Source: Candidatus Poribacteria bacterium
Lineage (GTDB): Bacteria; Poribacteria; WGA-4E; WGA-3G
Length of the DNA stretch: 64,000 nucleotides
Assembly (NCBI GenBank): GCA_022821495.1
Contig: JAJEDN010000105.1
Span: 62,001-126,000 of the forward strand
Reading direction: 5' to 3'
Part shown: one piece after another, positions 7,768 through 15,848 of the stretch
Position numbering within the stretch: position 1 is the stretch's first letter
Layout: each line of letters begins with the position of its first letter
Position numbers and translations under genes: made by a program
Notes under the pieces: generated by a model
Told to the model about the DNA's origin: nothing
What the model saw: the letters and a program-made list of their open reading frames with translations, nothing else
Database searches by the model: none

Positions 7768-8421
7768 TTACATCGAGAAGTTGCCGACAAAGACATTGTT
7801 CTCGGCACCGCTTTGCTGCCACGTCACCGGGAGGTGTGTGTCTTTATAGCGATAGATTTCAGACTTACCGACGATGGCGTTCTGAATTGTTGTCAGCGGT
7901 TTGTACCAAACTTGATGCGGTTGTGTGCAGTTTGCACACGGATAGCGGTTGGCGGAGAGCGCGAGGACTTCACCGACCTTGACATCGTACTTCGTGTCTT
8001 TCTTCGTGAACGTAATAGGCGCGGTTTGGGTTGCAACGACTTCACCTAAAACCTCTGCGCGTTTCGTTGTGAGCATGTCCTTGAGTGCGGCGCGCTGTTC
8101 GGGTGTGGTGTTTACGTCCATGTACAACACGCTCTTACGGGTTTTGGCATCAATCGCCAAGTTATCTTTCGCACTGATGACAGCGACGGCAGTTAACCCA
8201 TCTAACGAGATACCGTTCCAATTTCCCTGATGAATGTTCCAGACGAGCGTCGCTTCTCTTCCGCCTTCAACGTATTCGGCACCAAAGTGGCACGCGCCGA
8301 CATATACACTTGCTGATCGTGCTTCAATATATTCACCTTGCACGGTTGAAGTTTCTGTGGCGAAGGTAAATCCTGCTATGAAGGTCAGTGCAAGTGTTGT
8401 TAAAACAAAGATACCTTTCAT
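7768..8421 (-). CDS. exported DUF1326 protein
   Basis: The 217-residue protein has an N-terminal signal peptide (M-K-G-I-F-V-L-T-T-L-A-L-T-F-I-A-G-F-T-F-A) and then the DUF1326 opening G-E-Y-I-E-A-R-S-A-S-V-Y-V-G-A-C-H-F-G-A-E. A second cysteine pair, C-A-N-C-T, lies near residue 160. The C-terminus ends G-N-F-S-M. The family has no established activity; the conserved early cysteine and the C-x-x-C could bind metal or form a disulfide. AAGGAGG lies eight bases upstream of the ATG and a consensus promoter precedes it, so it is probably transcribed alone. Confidence 0.85.
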   Translation of the reverse strand: MKGIFVLTTLALTFIAGFTFATETSTVQGEYIEARSASVYVGACHFGAEYVEGGREATLVWNIHQGNWNGISLDGLTAVAVISAKDNLAIDAKTRKSVLYMDVNTTPEQRAALKDMLTTKRAEVLGEVVATQTAPITFTKKDTKYDVKVGEVLALSANRYPCANCTQPHQVWYKPLTTIQNAIVGKSEIYRYKDTHLPVTWQQSGAENNVFVGNFSM

Positions 8422-8517
8422 TAACTATTCCTCCTTACGCTTTGCTTGAGTGGGGTATAGTCTATAAATCGGGTTCGCGTTACCGGTCGCGAACAGAATA
8501 CTACACCGTTTATTGTT

Positions 8518-8546
8518 ATTATACCCTGACGCGTGTGAAATGTCAA
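8518..8546 (-). promoter_or_regulatory. consensus sigma-70 promoter for the DUF1326 gene
   Basis: Read on the minus strand, TTGACA (8546-8541), 17 bases and TATAAT (8523-8518) match both consensus hexamers. The leader of about 90 bases contains a hairpin near 8471-8494 (GTTCGCG with CGCGAAC) just before the Shine-Dalgarno region, which could modulate expression. Confidence 0.75.
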
Positions 8547-8591
8547 CTTTTTTCTCAATCGCGTTAGTGTCGTTGCGTTATCAGCAATTGT

Positions 8592-8657
8592 AGGACTTAC
8601 GCATTTTTTCATGAGCCCTACATATTACGCGCTGCAGGCGGGGTTTGCGTAAGTCCT
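8592..8657. repeat. MITE-like palindromic repeat, AGGACTTACGC family
   Basis: A 66-bp element is bounded by AGGACTTACGC and its inverse GCGTAAGTCCT. The core contains GCAGGCGGGGTTTG, a fragment of the inner palindrome that is complete in the copies at 26385 and 60598. There is no coding capacity. It is probably a non-autonomous repeat. Confidence 0.7.
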
Positions 8658-8683
8658 GAATTGGTTTCTGTCCCCTGATGCTG

Positions 8684-9358
8684 TTATCGTACTCTGTAGG
8701 TTTCATCGGCAAAGTATTTCGACCCATCAATTTGATGAATGCGCCACTCGCCTGACTTTTTTGTGAGGTAAAAACGTCCAAGTGCATTGTAACACTGAGT
8801 CGGTATATCCGGGGTGTAGTAAAACATAGGTCCCCTTACGCTTGCTTCTGTCCAAGCAGCGCTAACATTCTCCGGACGAATGTAAATATCCGTCAGTATC
8901 CAATTCGGATCGCTCTGACAATCGTTGAGTCCCTGTTTTTCTAATTCCTTCCATCTTGCTAGAATATAAATTTTGATGTTCCGCCACCCATAGACAATTC
9001 CAGTAACATCAGTTCCCCATTCAATGGTGTCTGTGATGTCCAATGTATCTTGAAGTGCTGTCATGTCTTTTTCTTCATAGGCTTTAATGAAGGCATTGTA
9101 AACCGCCTGAATCGCTTTTTTGTCCGCTTCAAAATCGATATATTTAACTGCTACTTCCTCTTCCGGTACTTTTTCTATGTAGGACTTATCGACATAAGGT
9201 GCAGTCGGAAAAAGGACAAATTCAATAAATTTGAGGGGCTCCTCGGTCTGTTCCTGATCAATGTCAAGCTCAACATCACCACAACTCAGCAGGCATAGCG
9301 ATAGGGTTATTAACAATAGTGCAACTATTTCAGTACCAAAACTTCTTTTACGGCACAT
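8684..9358 (-). CDS. lipoprotein with NTF2/SnoaL-like domain
   Basis: This 224-residue protein has a lipoprotein signal peptide: a positive N-terminus, a hydrophobic core and lipobox L-L-S-C at about residue 25. The mature part after an acidic linker (residues about 75-215) begins D-K-K-A-I-Q-A-V-Y-N-A-F-I-K-A-Y-E-E-K-D and ends G-E-W-R-I-H-Q-I-D-G-S. This is the pattern of small NTF2-like/DUF4440 domains. Such domains bind ligands or act as enzymes, and no specific active site is obvious. GGAGG is seven bases upstream. It may be co-transcribed with the two envelope genes upstream on the same strand. Confidence 0.65.
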   Translation of the reverse strand: MCRKRSFGTEIVALLLITLSLCLLSCGDVELDIDQEQTEEPLKFIEFVLFPTAPYVDKSYIEKVPEEEVAVKYIDFEADKKAIQAVYNAFIKAYEEKDMTALQDTLDITDTIEWGTDVTGIVYGWRNIKIYILARWKELEKQGLNDCQSDPNWILTDIYIRPENVSAAWTEASVRGPMFYYTPDIPTQCYNALGRFYLTKKSGEWRIHQIDGSKYFADETYRVR

Positions 9359-9380
9359 GATCTCACCTCCAAAGAGCGTG

Positions 9381-10133
9381 CTAATAGGCGAGCATATTGA
9401 GATTTAGGGAGTAAGTGAGGATCTCATTTCTGAATACTATTTCGCTTGGGTCGTCAACGCTCGTCGTCCTGGCACTACCGGAATTTACTGTAAAATCAAG
9501 ACTCCAGTGCGAAAATAATTCGTAACCGATACCTCCTGAGACAGAGACCCCGGTCTGTCTGGCATTTTTCAATGTAAGTGGCGGTTCCCAGGTTACGAGT
9601 GTTGCAAGCCCGATGTTACCTACAAGGTAAAGCCCTCTCTTTCGGAATGGAAAGTACATAAACCCTGCCCCTGCTGCACCATTAGCAATGGTGGTATCCT
9701 TGGAGAAATGTTGGAGTGGGAGCCATGAAATGCGGCTTGTGTAGTAGAGGAGGAACTGATCGTTTAACCCGTGTCCGATTTTTAACTCTGTTACCAATGC
9801 AGCTCTTGTTTGACGCTCGGTTGACCATTCAGCCTTCTGGGCACTTCTCCAATAGTATTCTGCAAGAGGTGCCGTAAAACTGGTTCTACCGACACCGACA
9901 CTCAGACCAAAAATGAAACCTTTACGCCTCCCGCGATAGTTTTTTCTTACCAACTGGACAAGCGTGTCTTTACGTTCTTCATAGATGAAGCGGTGCCCCT
10001 GATCTCTGAAAGCGTGGACATTGTCGGCGGGAGAGAGTATCAAAAAAGTGGCAATTAATACCAAATATCCCAACGGTAATGTGATTGTTTTCAATCGCGA
10101 CCGGTTTAAAACTGAATGATTCTGGTGTGTCAT
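9381..10133 (-). CDS. predicted outer-membrane beta-barrel protein
   Basis: The start is placed at ATG 10133, which overlaps the stop of the upstream gene by four bases (ATGA); the longer frame to 10190 would run into that gene. The 250-residue protein has a basic N-terminus, a hydrophobic export segment (about residues 16-36) and then alternating aromatic/polar strands such as G-F-I-F-G-L-S-V-G-V-G-R. It ends with a strand carrying S-L-N-L-N-M-L-A-Y. A terminal aromatic on a final strand is typical of outer-membrane barrels. No family is recognised with certainty. Confidence 0.55.
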   Translation of the reverse strand: MTHQNHSVLNRSRLKTITLPLGYLVLIATFLILSPADNVHAFRDQGHRFIYEERKDTLVQLVRKNYRGRRKGFIFGLSVGVGRTSFTAPLAEYYWRSAQKAEWSTERQTRAALVTELKIGHGLNDQFLLYYTSRISWLPLQHFSKDTTIANGAAGAGFMYFPFRKRGLYLVGNIGLATLVTWEPPLTLKNARQTGVSVSGGIGYELFSHWSLDFTVNSGSARTTSVDDPSEIVFRNEILTYSLNLNMLAY

Positions 10134-10582
10134 CGATTTGTGCGTGAGAAAATTAAAATCACGATAATGGTGCAGAGGATCAGTACCCAATACATAGGGA
10201 CAGAGCTTTGGAGAAAGTCGAGGAGAGTATTCTGTTTTGTCATTTTTAGCGGGACATAGTGATCACCGCCGTTAACAACTGTTACAGGTTTTCCCAGTCG
10301 GTCGCCGTATCCATCTTTATAGATACTAATGAGATAACGACCTGCGGGAATACCCGATTTTTCATAGTCGCCATTGGTGTCCGTCGTTGTTGTAAATTCC
10401 GTGCCGTCTGTAGCGACAATGATGACGTTAACCCCTTCAATCGGTGCCTGCGTTTCAGTTGTATCAACAATCCGTCCGCGGACGGTGCCACCCTGTTGTG
10501 AAAAGTCATCTTGTGCAAAGAGGATGCCAATAGACGGAAGGACGCATACAAAGAAAATTAACGTTAAATTTAAGCGAGTCAT
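10130..10582 (-). CDS. exported carboxypeptidase-regulatory-like domain protein with C-terminal anchor
   Basis: This 150-residue protein has a signal peptide ending about F-A-Q. One carboxypeptidase D regulatory-like beta-sandwich follows (G-G-T-V-R-G-R-I-V-D-T-T, then T-D-T-N-G-D-Y and I-P-A-G-R-Y-L-I-S-I). A C-terminal membrane segment (Y-W-V-L-I-L-C-T-I-I-V-I-L-I-F) ends in positive residues. It probably displays the sandwich domain in the periplasm. The stop overlaps the start of the beta-barrel gene, suggesting a two-gene unit. AGAGGAG is nine bases upstream. Confidence 0.75.
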   Translation of the reverse strand: MTRLNLTLIFFVCVLPSIGILFAQDDFSQQGGTVRGRIVDTTETQAPIEGVNVIIVATDGTEFTTTTDTNGDYEKSGIPAGRYLISIYKDGYGDRLGKPVTVVNGGDHYVPLKMTKQNTLLDFLQSSVPMYWVLILCTIIVILIFSRTNR

Positions 10583-10602
10583 CGGATTGATTCTCCTCTA
10601 AT

Positions 10603-10670
10603 AGGACTTACGCAAAAAGCAGTAATTTCAGTAAATCCTCTAAACCCCCTAAATCCCCCTTATCAGGGGG
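10603..10670. repeat. half copy of the AGGACTTACGC repeat joined to a CCCCCT-TATC-AGGGGG hairpin
   Basis: AGGACTTACGCA at 10603-10614 matches one end of the MITE-like repeats at 8592, 26385 and 60598, but no inverse partner follows. Instead a GC-rich element with a perfect six-pair stem, CCCCCT/AGGGGG around TATC, occupies 10655-10670. It lies between the carboxypeptidase-like gene and the amidohydrolase. The rest of this gap shows nothing else. Confidence 0.5.
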
Positions 10671-10748
10671 ACTTTAAGAGTTTAACCCCTAAATCCCGTT
10701 ATCAGTGACTTGAGAGGAAATGCATATTTTTATTCAAACTCACGTTCA

Positions 10749-11597
10749 CTATCTTCCAGCGTCTGTTAACAGACGTTGGAGGGTTCCACTTAAAATCTCT
10801 GCCTTGTCGGTCTCTGGAATAAAAGTGCAGTGCGTACGAAATGCTTCAAGCGCGTGCTGGTAGGTCATAAAGTTACGAACGACCGGATAGTCGGATCCCC
10901 AACAGAGACGTCCGGGGCCGAAATGTTCGTAGAGGGCACGCACGATCCAATGCGTATCCGAATGCGGATAATCCCATGAAACCTGTGAGACATAGGCAAA
11001 ACCTGACATCTTGATGTGAATGTTCGGGACATTTGCTGAGGCGAGTACCTGCTTGAGTTGCGGATATGGGTGTTCCTCACCTGCCCGCGCACCGCCCATG
11101 TGGTGACACAGGAATGGAATACTCGGAAACTCTGTAGCGATTTTACGGAGTGCTTCGTGCTGATGGCTTCCCATGGCGATGCTGGCGATGAGTCGCATTT
11201 CGGATGTAGTGTGAAAGAAGCGTTCGCCCTCTTCCGAGAAAAACCAGTCTCCATTGTCATCGCCTCTGAGGTAGTGTGTGTAGCCTTTGAGGTTATATAT
11301 TTCTGCCGCTGTTCTGAGTCGATCCGCTGCGCCATCGGTATGATACGTATCTGTCCAGGAGCAATCCACATCAGCGAATTGGATTAACCTTTCGGGGTAA
11401 CGCTTGACGCAAGCTGCGATATAATCGTTATTGTCAGGATTCCTTTCAATGCGTGCACAGACGAGTACCGCCTTGTCCACATTATGCAGATCCATTTCGT
11501 GGAGGAGTTGTTCGATTTTACCGCGGCTTTCATCATCGGGGACAGGTGGTTGATAGGGCCATCGGGGCCACGCGTGTGTATGTGAATCAATTACCAT
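10749..11597 (-). CDS. amidohydrolase 2 family metal-dependent hydrolase
   Basis: This 282-residue protein starts M-V-I-D-S-H-T-H-A-W-P. The H-x-H motif is the first metal ligand pair of the amidohydrolase-2 TIM barrel. H-H-M-G-G (about residue 165), H-I-K-M-S-G and W-G-S-D-Y-P-V (about residue 240, catalytic Asp) complete the pattern. Family members hydrolyse lactones or decarboxylate aromatic acids; the substrate is not evident. Being 29 bases after the ABC ATPase gene, it may process the compound imported by that transporter. AGGAGA lies six bases before the ATG. Confidence 0.85.
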   Translation of the reverse strand: MVIDSHTHAWPRWPYQPPVPDDESRGKIEQLLHEMDLHNVDKAVLVCARIERNPDNNDYIAACVKRYPERLIQFADVDCSWTDTYHTDGAADRLRTAAEIYNLKGYTHYLRGDDNGDWFFSEEGERFFHTTSEMRLIASIAMGSHQHEALRKIATEFPSIPFLCHHMGGARAGEEHPYPQLKQVLASANVPNIHIKMSGFAYVSQVSWDYPHSDTHWIVRALYEHFGPGRLCWGSDYPVVRNFMTYQHALEAFRTHCTFIPETDKAEILSGTLQRLLTDAGR

Positions 11598-11626
11598 TTT
11601 TTCTCCTGAGTGTTTCTGTTTTGAAG

Positions 11627-13156
11627 TTAGTTCAATCCGAGCATCAAGGTACCTAATTCTTGCTTATTCGTCTCGGTAGGCTTCACAACTCCGACAATCT
11701 TGCCGTCGTACATGACGGCGATCCTATCACTGAGATGGAGCAGTTCATCCAATTCAGAGGACACGAGTAGGACCGCTTTGCCACGGTTGCGTGCGTAAAT
11801 AAGTCGCGTATGAACGAATTCTGCTGCGTGGATGTCTAAGCCACGCGTCGGATGCGCCGCAATAATGACCTCAGGGGTTGCTTCTAACTCCCGCGCAACA
11901 ACAACTTTTTGTTGATTCCCACCAGAGAGTGTTCTGATTGGATGCGTGATGTTTCCTACACGGATTTGGTATTTATCAAGGGCATTCAGCGCGGAGCGTT
12001 GAATCGATTTTCGTTGAAGCATCCCGTTGCGGCAATACCGGCTTTTTTTGTGATGCCCAATAATAAAGTTATCATCAATTCGGTCACTCAAGCTAATGCC
12101 GTGTCGGTGCCTATCGGCAGGTATGTGCGCGACCCGCTCGCCGTTTAAAGTGAGTGTTCCGCTATCAATGTGCTGTAAGCCAGTTAGCACCTCAACGAGT
12201 TCTGTTTGTCCGTTCCCTTCTACGCCTGCTATCCCGACGATTTCACCCGGGAACACTTCAAGGTTGATTTCGTTAAGGTGCCGTTTACCGGAATCTCTAT
12301 TCGAGAGCACGTTTTTCCATCTACGTTTTCGGACAGCGTCTGAATTTTTGGTGAGCGTAACACCTTCCATGCTGAGCATCGGTGTTGTTTGGTCTGTCTG
12401 TTCCCGCGGGACAGAAGTTGGAATGACGGGTTCACCGAGTATCATTTCAGCCAACATCGCTGGATCGGTATCGGTGATAGGACAACTGTTGACGGCTTGT
12501 CCGCGTCGCATTACTGTGACCGTGTCCGCGATTGCCATGACTTCATCGAGTTTATGTGTGATAATAACCAGGCTCTTACCTTCGTCTTTGAGGCTGCGCA
12601 TGCAATTGAAAAGTCCTTCGATCTCTTGTGGGGCAAGCACGGCTGTCGGTTCATCCATGATAAGGATATCCGCACCGTGATAGAGAACTTTCAAAATTTC
12701 GGTATGCTGCTGCGCCCCAATCGGTAGAAATTCGACGGGTGTGTTTAGCGGTACATCGAATCCGAGTTGTGCTGCGAGTTCAGCAATCCGTTTTTCTGCT
12801 TGTTGGTAATCAATCAGTGTACCGAATTTGCGAGGTTCCTTGGCAAGGACAATGTTTTGGAGTGCCGTGAAGACTGGGATGAGCGTGAAATGTTGTTGCA
12901 CCATCCCTAAACCGAGACGCATTGCGCGTCGTGGAGAAGATATATCCACGCGAGTTCCATTGACGAATATCTCGCCTGCATCGGGTTGATACAACCCGTA
13001 AAGGATCTTCATCAATGTAGATTTACCAGCACCGTTTTCACCGACAATGGCGTGGATTTCGCTGGGCTGGAGCGTGAAATCCACTGCGTCGTTTGCTTGT
13101 ACCTGTCCAAATTGTTTATTGATGCCATGCATCTCAATGATCGGTGCGTGTGCCAT
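11627..13156 (-). CDS. BMP-type (nucleoside/sugar-like) ABC importer, double ATPase
   Basis: The 509-residue protein has two fused ABC domains, as in the NupO/YufO and sugar-importer class. Domain 1 (about 1-240) has Walker A G-E-N-G-A-G-K-S-T and Walker B I-L-I-M-D-E-P-T. Domain 2 (about 270-500) has a modified Walker A, G-V-E-G-N-G-Q-T-E, and signature L-S-G-G-N-Q-Q-K. Loss of the Walker A lysine in the second domain is normal for this class. It follows the binding-protein gene by five bases. No permease genes follow; an amidohydrolase comes next. Confidence 0.92.
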   Translation of the reverse strand: MAHAPIIEMHGINKQFGQVQANDAVDFTLQPSEIHAIVGENGAGKSTLMKILYGLYQPDAGEIFVNGTRVDISSPRRAMRLGLGMVQQHFTLIPVFTALQNIVLAKEPRKFGTLIDYQQAEKRIAELAAQLGFDVPLNTPVEFLPIGAQQHTEILKVLYHGADILIMDEPTAVLAPQEIEGLFNCMRSLKDEGKSLVIITHKLDEVMAIADTVTVMRRGQAVNSCPITDTDPAMLAEMILGEPVIPTSVPREQTDQTTPMLSMEGVTLTKNSDAVRKRRWKNVLSNRDSGKRHLNEINLEVFPGEIVGIAGVEGNGQTELVEVLTGLQHIDSGTLTLNGERVAHIPADRHRHGISLSDRIDDNFIIGHHKKSRYCRNGMLQRKSIQRSALNALDKYQIRVGNITHPIRTLSGGNQQKVVVARELEATPEVIIAAHPTRGLDIHAAEFVHTRLIYARNRGKAVLLVSSELDELLHLSDRIAVMYDGKIVGVVKPTETNKQELGTLMLGLN

Positions 13157-13161
13157 TTCTA

Positions 13162-14139
13162 CTACCGTTCATGGGGGACAACGATGTCGCCTGATATAAT
13201 TTTTGCTTTGAACGCTTCAATCTGTTTCAAAATTTTGTCTGGGAGAAGTTCGCGGTTCACATCGTCAACGATATATTCAACGCCTCCCTCTTTGAGCCCG
13301 TAATCTTTGAGTCCGCCGGAGAAGTTTCCTTCTTGAACGCTCTTTATTGTTTCGTAAATGGATATTTCGACACCTTTGATAACACTTGTAAGCACTAAGC
13401 CCGGAGCGAGATTGTTGCCATTAGAATCTACCCAGATGATCGATTTTTTTGTGGTTTTTGCAGCTTCAAGGACACCCAGACCACTGGCTCCGGCGGCGGC
13501 GAGGATGATATCTATGCCTTTGTTATTATATTGTGCAAGGGCGAGTTCTTTGGCTTTTGCGGGGTCATTGAAGGCTTGTGGCGTAACGCCGACGTAATCC
13601 GCAGTGAATTTAATGTCAGGATTTGTCGCTTTAATGCCAGCGGCGAAGCCAATTTCAAACGCCTCAACCAGCGGCACTTTCATGCCACCGATGAAGCCGA
13701 TCTGCTTTGTTTCTGTTTTCAATGCTGCGATAACGCCAGCGAGAAATGTGCCTTCGTGTGCACGGTAGGTGAGTGAGGCGACATTTGGCTGTTCTATTAC
13801 AGCATCGATGAGTGCAAACTTAACATCTGGAAATTCGCTTGCGACCCGTTTCATCGGTTCCTGAAAAAGAAATCCGACGCCGATGATGAGATCGTATTTG
13901 AGTTTCGCTAATCTGCGAAGTGTCAATTCAGTATCTGTACTTTGGCTCGGCGTAACTTCTGTCAGCTTGAATCCCCACTGGTCCTGTGCTTTTTTCGCAC
14001 CAGCGTAGGCGGCATCACAGAATGAGAGATCACCGCGCCCGGTAACATCGTAAATGAGTCCAACTTTCAGTGCCGCGGGGGCTGCTTCTATCACGGCGAA
14101 GCAGGCGATAAGAATCGTAACCAAAATCTTTATACGCAC
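13162..14139 (-). CDS. BMP-family substrate-binding protein
   Basis: This 325-residue exported protein has a signal peptide (M-R-I-K-I-L-V-T-I-L-I-A-C-F-A-V-I-E-A) and the BMP/Med-type periplasmic binding fold: K-V-G-L-I-Y-D-V-T-G-R-G-D-L-S-F, then G-V-G-F-L-F, G-F-I-G-G-M-K-V-P and W-V-D-S-N-G-N. Homologues bind purine nucleosides or related compounds. It lacks a clear lipobox at the cleavage site, so it may be soluble in the periplasm. It begins the transporter unit and feeds the ATPase immediately downstream. Confidence 0.9.
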   Translation of the reverse strand: MRIKILVTILIACFAVIEAAPAALKVGLIYDVTGRGDLSFCDAAYAGAKKAQDQWGFKLTEVTPSQSTDTELTLRRLAKLKYDLIIGVGFLFQEPMKRVASEFPDVKFALIDAVIEQPNVASLTYRAHEGTFLAGVIAALKTETKQIGFIGGMKVPLVEAFEIGFAAGIKATNPDIKFTADYVGVTPQAFNDPAKAKELALAQYNNKGIDIILAAAGASGLGVLEAAKTTKKSIIWVDSNGNNLAPGLVLTSVIKGVEISIYETIKSVQEGNFSGGLKDYGLKEGGVEYIVDDVNRELLPDKILKQIEAFKAKIISGDIVVPHER

Positions 14140-14256
14140 AATAATTTCCTTTCCATATCACGGTTTTGATAAATGTAGAAGGGGTATATCTCAATACTAT
14201 TTATCATACATCATAATAGGCATAAAAGCAAGTGTTATTACTTTTTGCACTTCCTA

Positions 14257-14285
14257 TTGACTTTTTTATTTTTTAACGGTATTCT
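14257..14285 (+). promoter_or_regulatory. sigma-70-type promoter for the 14.4-17.7 kb genes
   Basis: TTGACT (14257-14262), 17 bases and TATTCT (14280-14285) lie about 85 bases before the ATG at 14371. It fits one mismatch per hexamer or close to it. It could drive the two DUF1080-like genes and perhaps the TPR gene. Confidence 0.45.
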
Positions 14286-14370
14286 ATTTAGGAAATTCCC
14301 GCTGTTGTTGTAATAGTGAGGAATAGATTGGCGAATGTCTATGTTCTATTGACAAAAATGGAGGGTAACT

Positions 14371-15051
14371 ATGAGAATGGTTATTGCGTTGCCGAAGTTA
14401 GTGGCATTGAGTCTCGTTGTGCTTTTTGGTGTGGTACTTTCGCTACCAACGTATGCTGGCACCCAATTGTGGGACTTTGAGGAAAAGCATGATGACTGGA
14501 AAGTTGCCAACGGAAACTGGGAAATCGCAAAAGGGGTCTACCACGTTGAAAGGGGTGGGCAAGCTGAACACTCTCTCGTCGGTGAAGAAGACTGGGATGA
14601 CTATACCATTGAAGCGAAAGTTCGGTTAGATGAACACAATTGGGCGGGTATTGTTTTTCGGGCGGAAAGCGAGATGGAATACTATGTCTACTATCTCAAC
14701 GTCCCGAATAACAAGACCGAACTCTGGCGACACAAAGATGGTGCCTGGAATGCCCGCGACAACATTGCGCAGATTCCAGCTGTCGAAAAGGTCGAGATAA
14801 AAAACGGCGAATGGATTGATATGAAGGTCGTCGTTGAGGGGAGTGAATTTCAGATTCATCTCAACGGTAAACTTCAGGGTGAACATAAAGACGATATGTA
14901 CAAGACCGGTCAAGTCGGTGTGTGGGCGTGGGAAACTGAGGCGAGTTTTGATGATTTCACCGTGAGTGGTGATAATATTGAAGATACCCTTGCTGTTGAC
15001 CCGCATCGCAAACTCACAACGACATGGGGTCGTCTCAAACGGGCATACTAA
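14371..15051 (+). CDS. secreted DUF1080-like (concanavalin-fold) protein, paralogue A
   Basis: This 226-residue protein has a signal peptide ending near T-Y-A-G. It continues with W-D-F-E-E-K-H-D-D-W, N-W-A-G-I-V-F-R-A and Y-Y-V-Y-Y-L-N-V, the pattern of the family-16-like DUF1080 (3-keto-disaccharide hydrolase) jelly roll. A D-F-T-V-S-G strand closes the fold. Such domains bind or cleave glycans; no catalytic residues were confirmed. After the fold the last 20 or so residues carry D-P-x-x-K-L-T-T-T-W-G-R-L-K, a tail shared with the proteins at 15140 and 24122. GGAGGG precedes the ATG by six bases. Its neighbour is a clear tandem duplicate. Confidence 0.75.
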   Translation: MRMVIALPKLVALSLVVLFGVVLSLPTYAGTQLWDFEEKHDDWKVANGNWEIAKGVYHVERGGQAEHSLVGEEDWDDYTIEAKVRLDEHNWAGIVFRAESEMEYYVYYLNVPNNKTELWRHKDGAWNARDNIAQIPAVEKVEIKNGEWIDMKVVVEGSEFQIHLNGKLQGEHKDDMYKTGQVGVWAWETEASFDDFTVSGDNIEDTLAVDPHRKLTTTWGRLKRAY

Positions 15052-15067
15052 TTTTTTGTAGTGTTTA

Positions 15068-15114
15068 GCCTCAGAAGTTTTTTGCGTAAAAACCTCGCCA
15101 AAGGCTTTTGAGGC
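15068..15114 (+). terminator. hairpin between the two DUF1080-like genes
   Basis: GCCTCAGAAG (15068-15077) pairs with CTTTTGAGGC (15105-15114) around a 27-base loop. It follows the stop by 16 bases and has no long T-run. It may be an attenuator or a processing site separating the paralogues. Confidence 0.3.
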
Positions 15115-15139
15115 AACCTTCCATAACAGGAGCAGTAGA

Positions 15140-15808
15140 ATGAAATATCTATTTTCAACTGTTGTAATGTGTTGTTTCCTTGGACTCGCAGCTTCTTTTG
15201 CTTTTGCGGGCGAACAGTTTTGGGCGTTTGAATCGGAGGCGGACGATTGGACCCCTGCGAACGGTGCTTGGAGTGTTGAGGACGGTGTTTATAAACTTGC
15301 TAAAGGCGGTAGAGCCGAGCATTCCCTCGTTGGGGACACTGGATGGGAAGATTACACCGTTGAGGCGAAAGTTCGACTTGATGATGGGAACTGGGCGGGT
15401 GTTGTCTTTCGCGCACAGAGCGAGATGGAGTACTATGTTTATTATCTCAACGTCCCGAATAATAAGACCGAACTTTGGCGGCATAAGCAGAGTGCATGGG
15501 ATTCTCGTGACAAGATCGGTGAACTTGCAGGAACTAACATCACTGTTGCGAACGATGAGTGGTTTGAGATGCGGGTCGTCGTAGAAGGTGTGTCGATGAA
15601 ACTCTGGATTAACGGTGAAGAACAGGGTGAACTTAAGGATGAAACCGGTGCCGATTATCCTGCTGGTCAAGCGGGTGTTTGGGCGTGGGAAACCGCTGCG
15701 AGTTTTGATGACGTTACCGTCTCTGGAGATGCTATTGCTGGCCTCACGCCAGTGGAGCCGCAGGATAAATTGGCTACAACGTGGGGTCGCCTCAAACAGC
15801 GTTTTTAG
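15140..15808 (+). CDS. secreted DUF1080-like (concanavalin-fold) protein, paralogue B
   Basis: This 222-residue paralogue of the preceding gene has a signal peptide ending A-F-A-F-A-G. The same landmarks appear: W-A-F-E-S-E-A-D-D-W, N-W-A-G-V-V-F-R-A-Q, Y-Y-V-Y-Y-L-N-V-P-N-N-K and D-V-T-V-S-G. Identity is well over half by eye. It ends with E-P-x-x-K-L-A-T-T-W-G-R-L-K-Q-R-F, the same tail. CAGGAG lies eight bases before the ATG. Function beyond a carbohydrate-associated fold is not evident. The TPR gene starts 40 bases later, so the three may be one transcript. Confidence 0.75.
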   Translation: MKYLFSTVVMCCFLGLAASFAFAGEQFWAFESEADDWTPANGAWSVEDGVYKLAKGGRAEHSLVGDTGWEDYTVEAKVRLDDGNWAGVVFRAQSEMEYYVYYLNVPNNKTELWRHKQSAWDSRDKIGELAGTNITVANDEWFEMRVVVEGVSMKLWINGEEQGELKDETGADYPAGQAGVWAWETAASFDDVTVSGDAIAGLTPVEPQDKLATTWGRLKQRF

Positions 15809-15848
15809 GCGGCGTTTTATCATTTGGGCACGGGGAGGACGGTAGCAA

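Noticed and set aside
7447..8049. Plus-strand open frame of 200 codons
   Set aside because: It is antisense to the broken DUF4258 gene and the DUF1326 gene, both of which show family motifs; it has no ribosome binding site or family resemblance.
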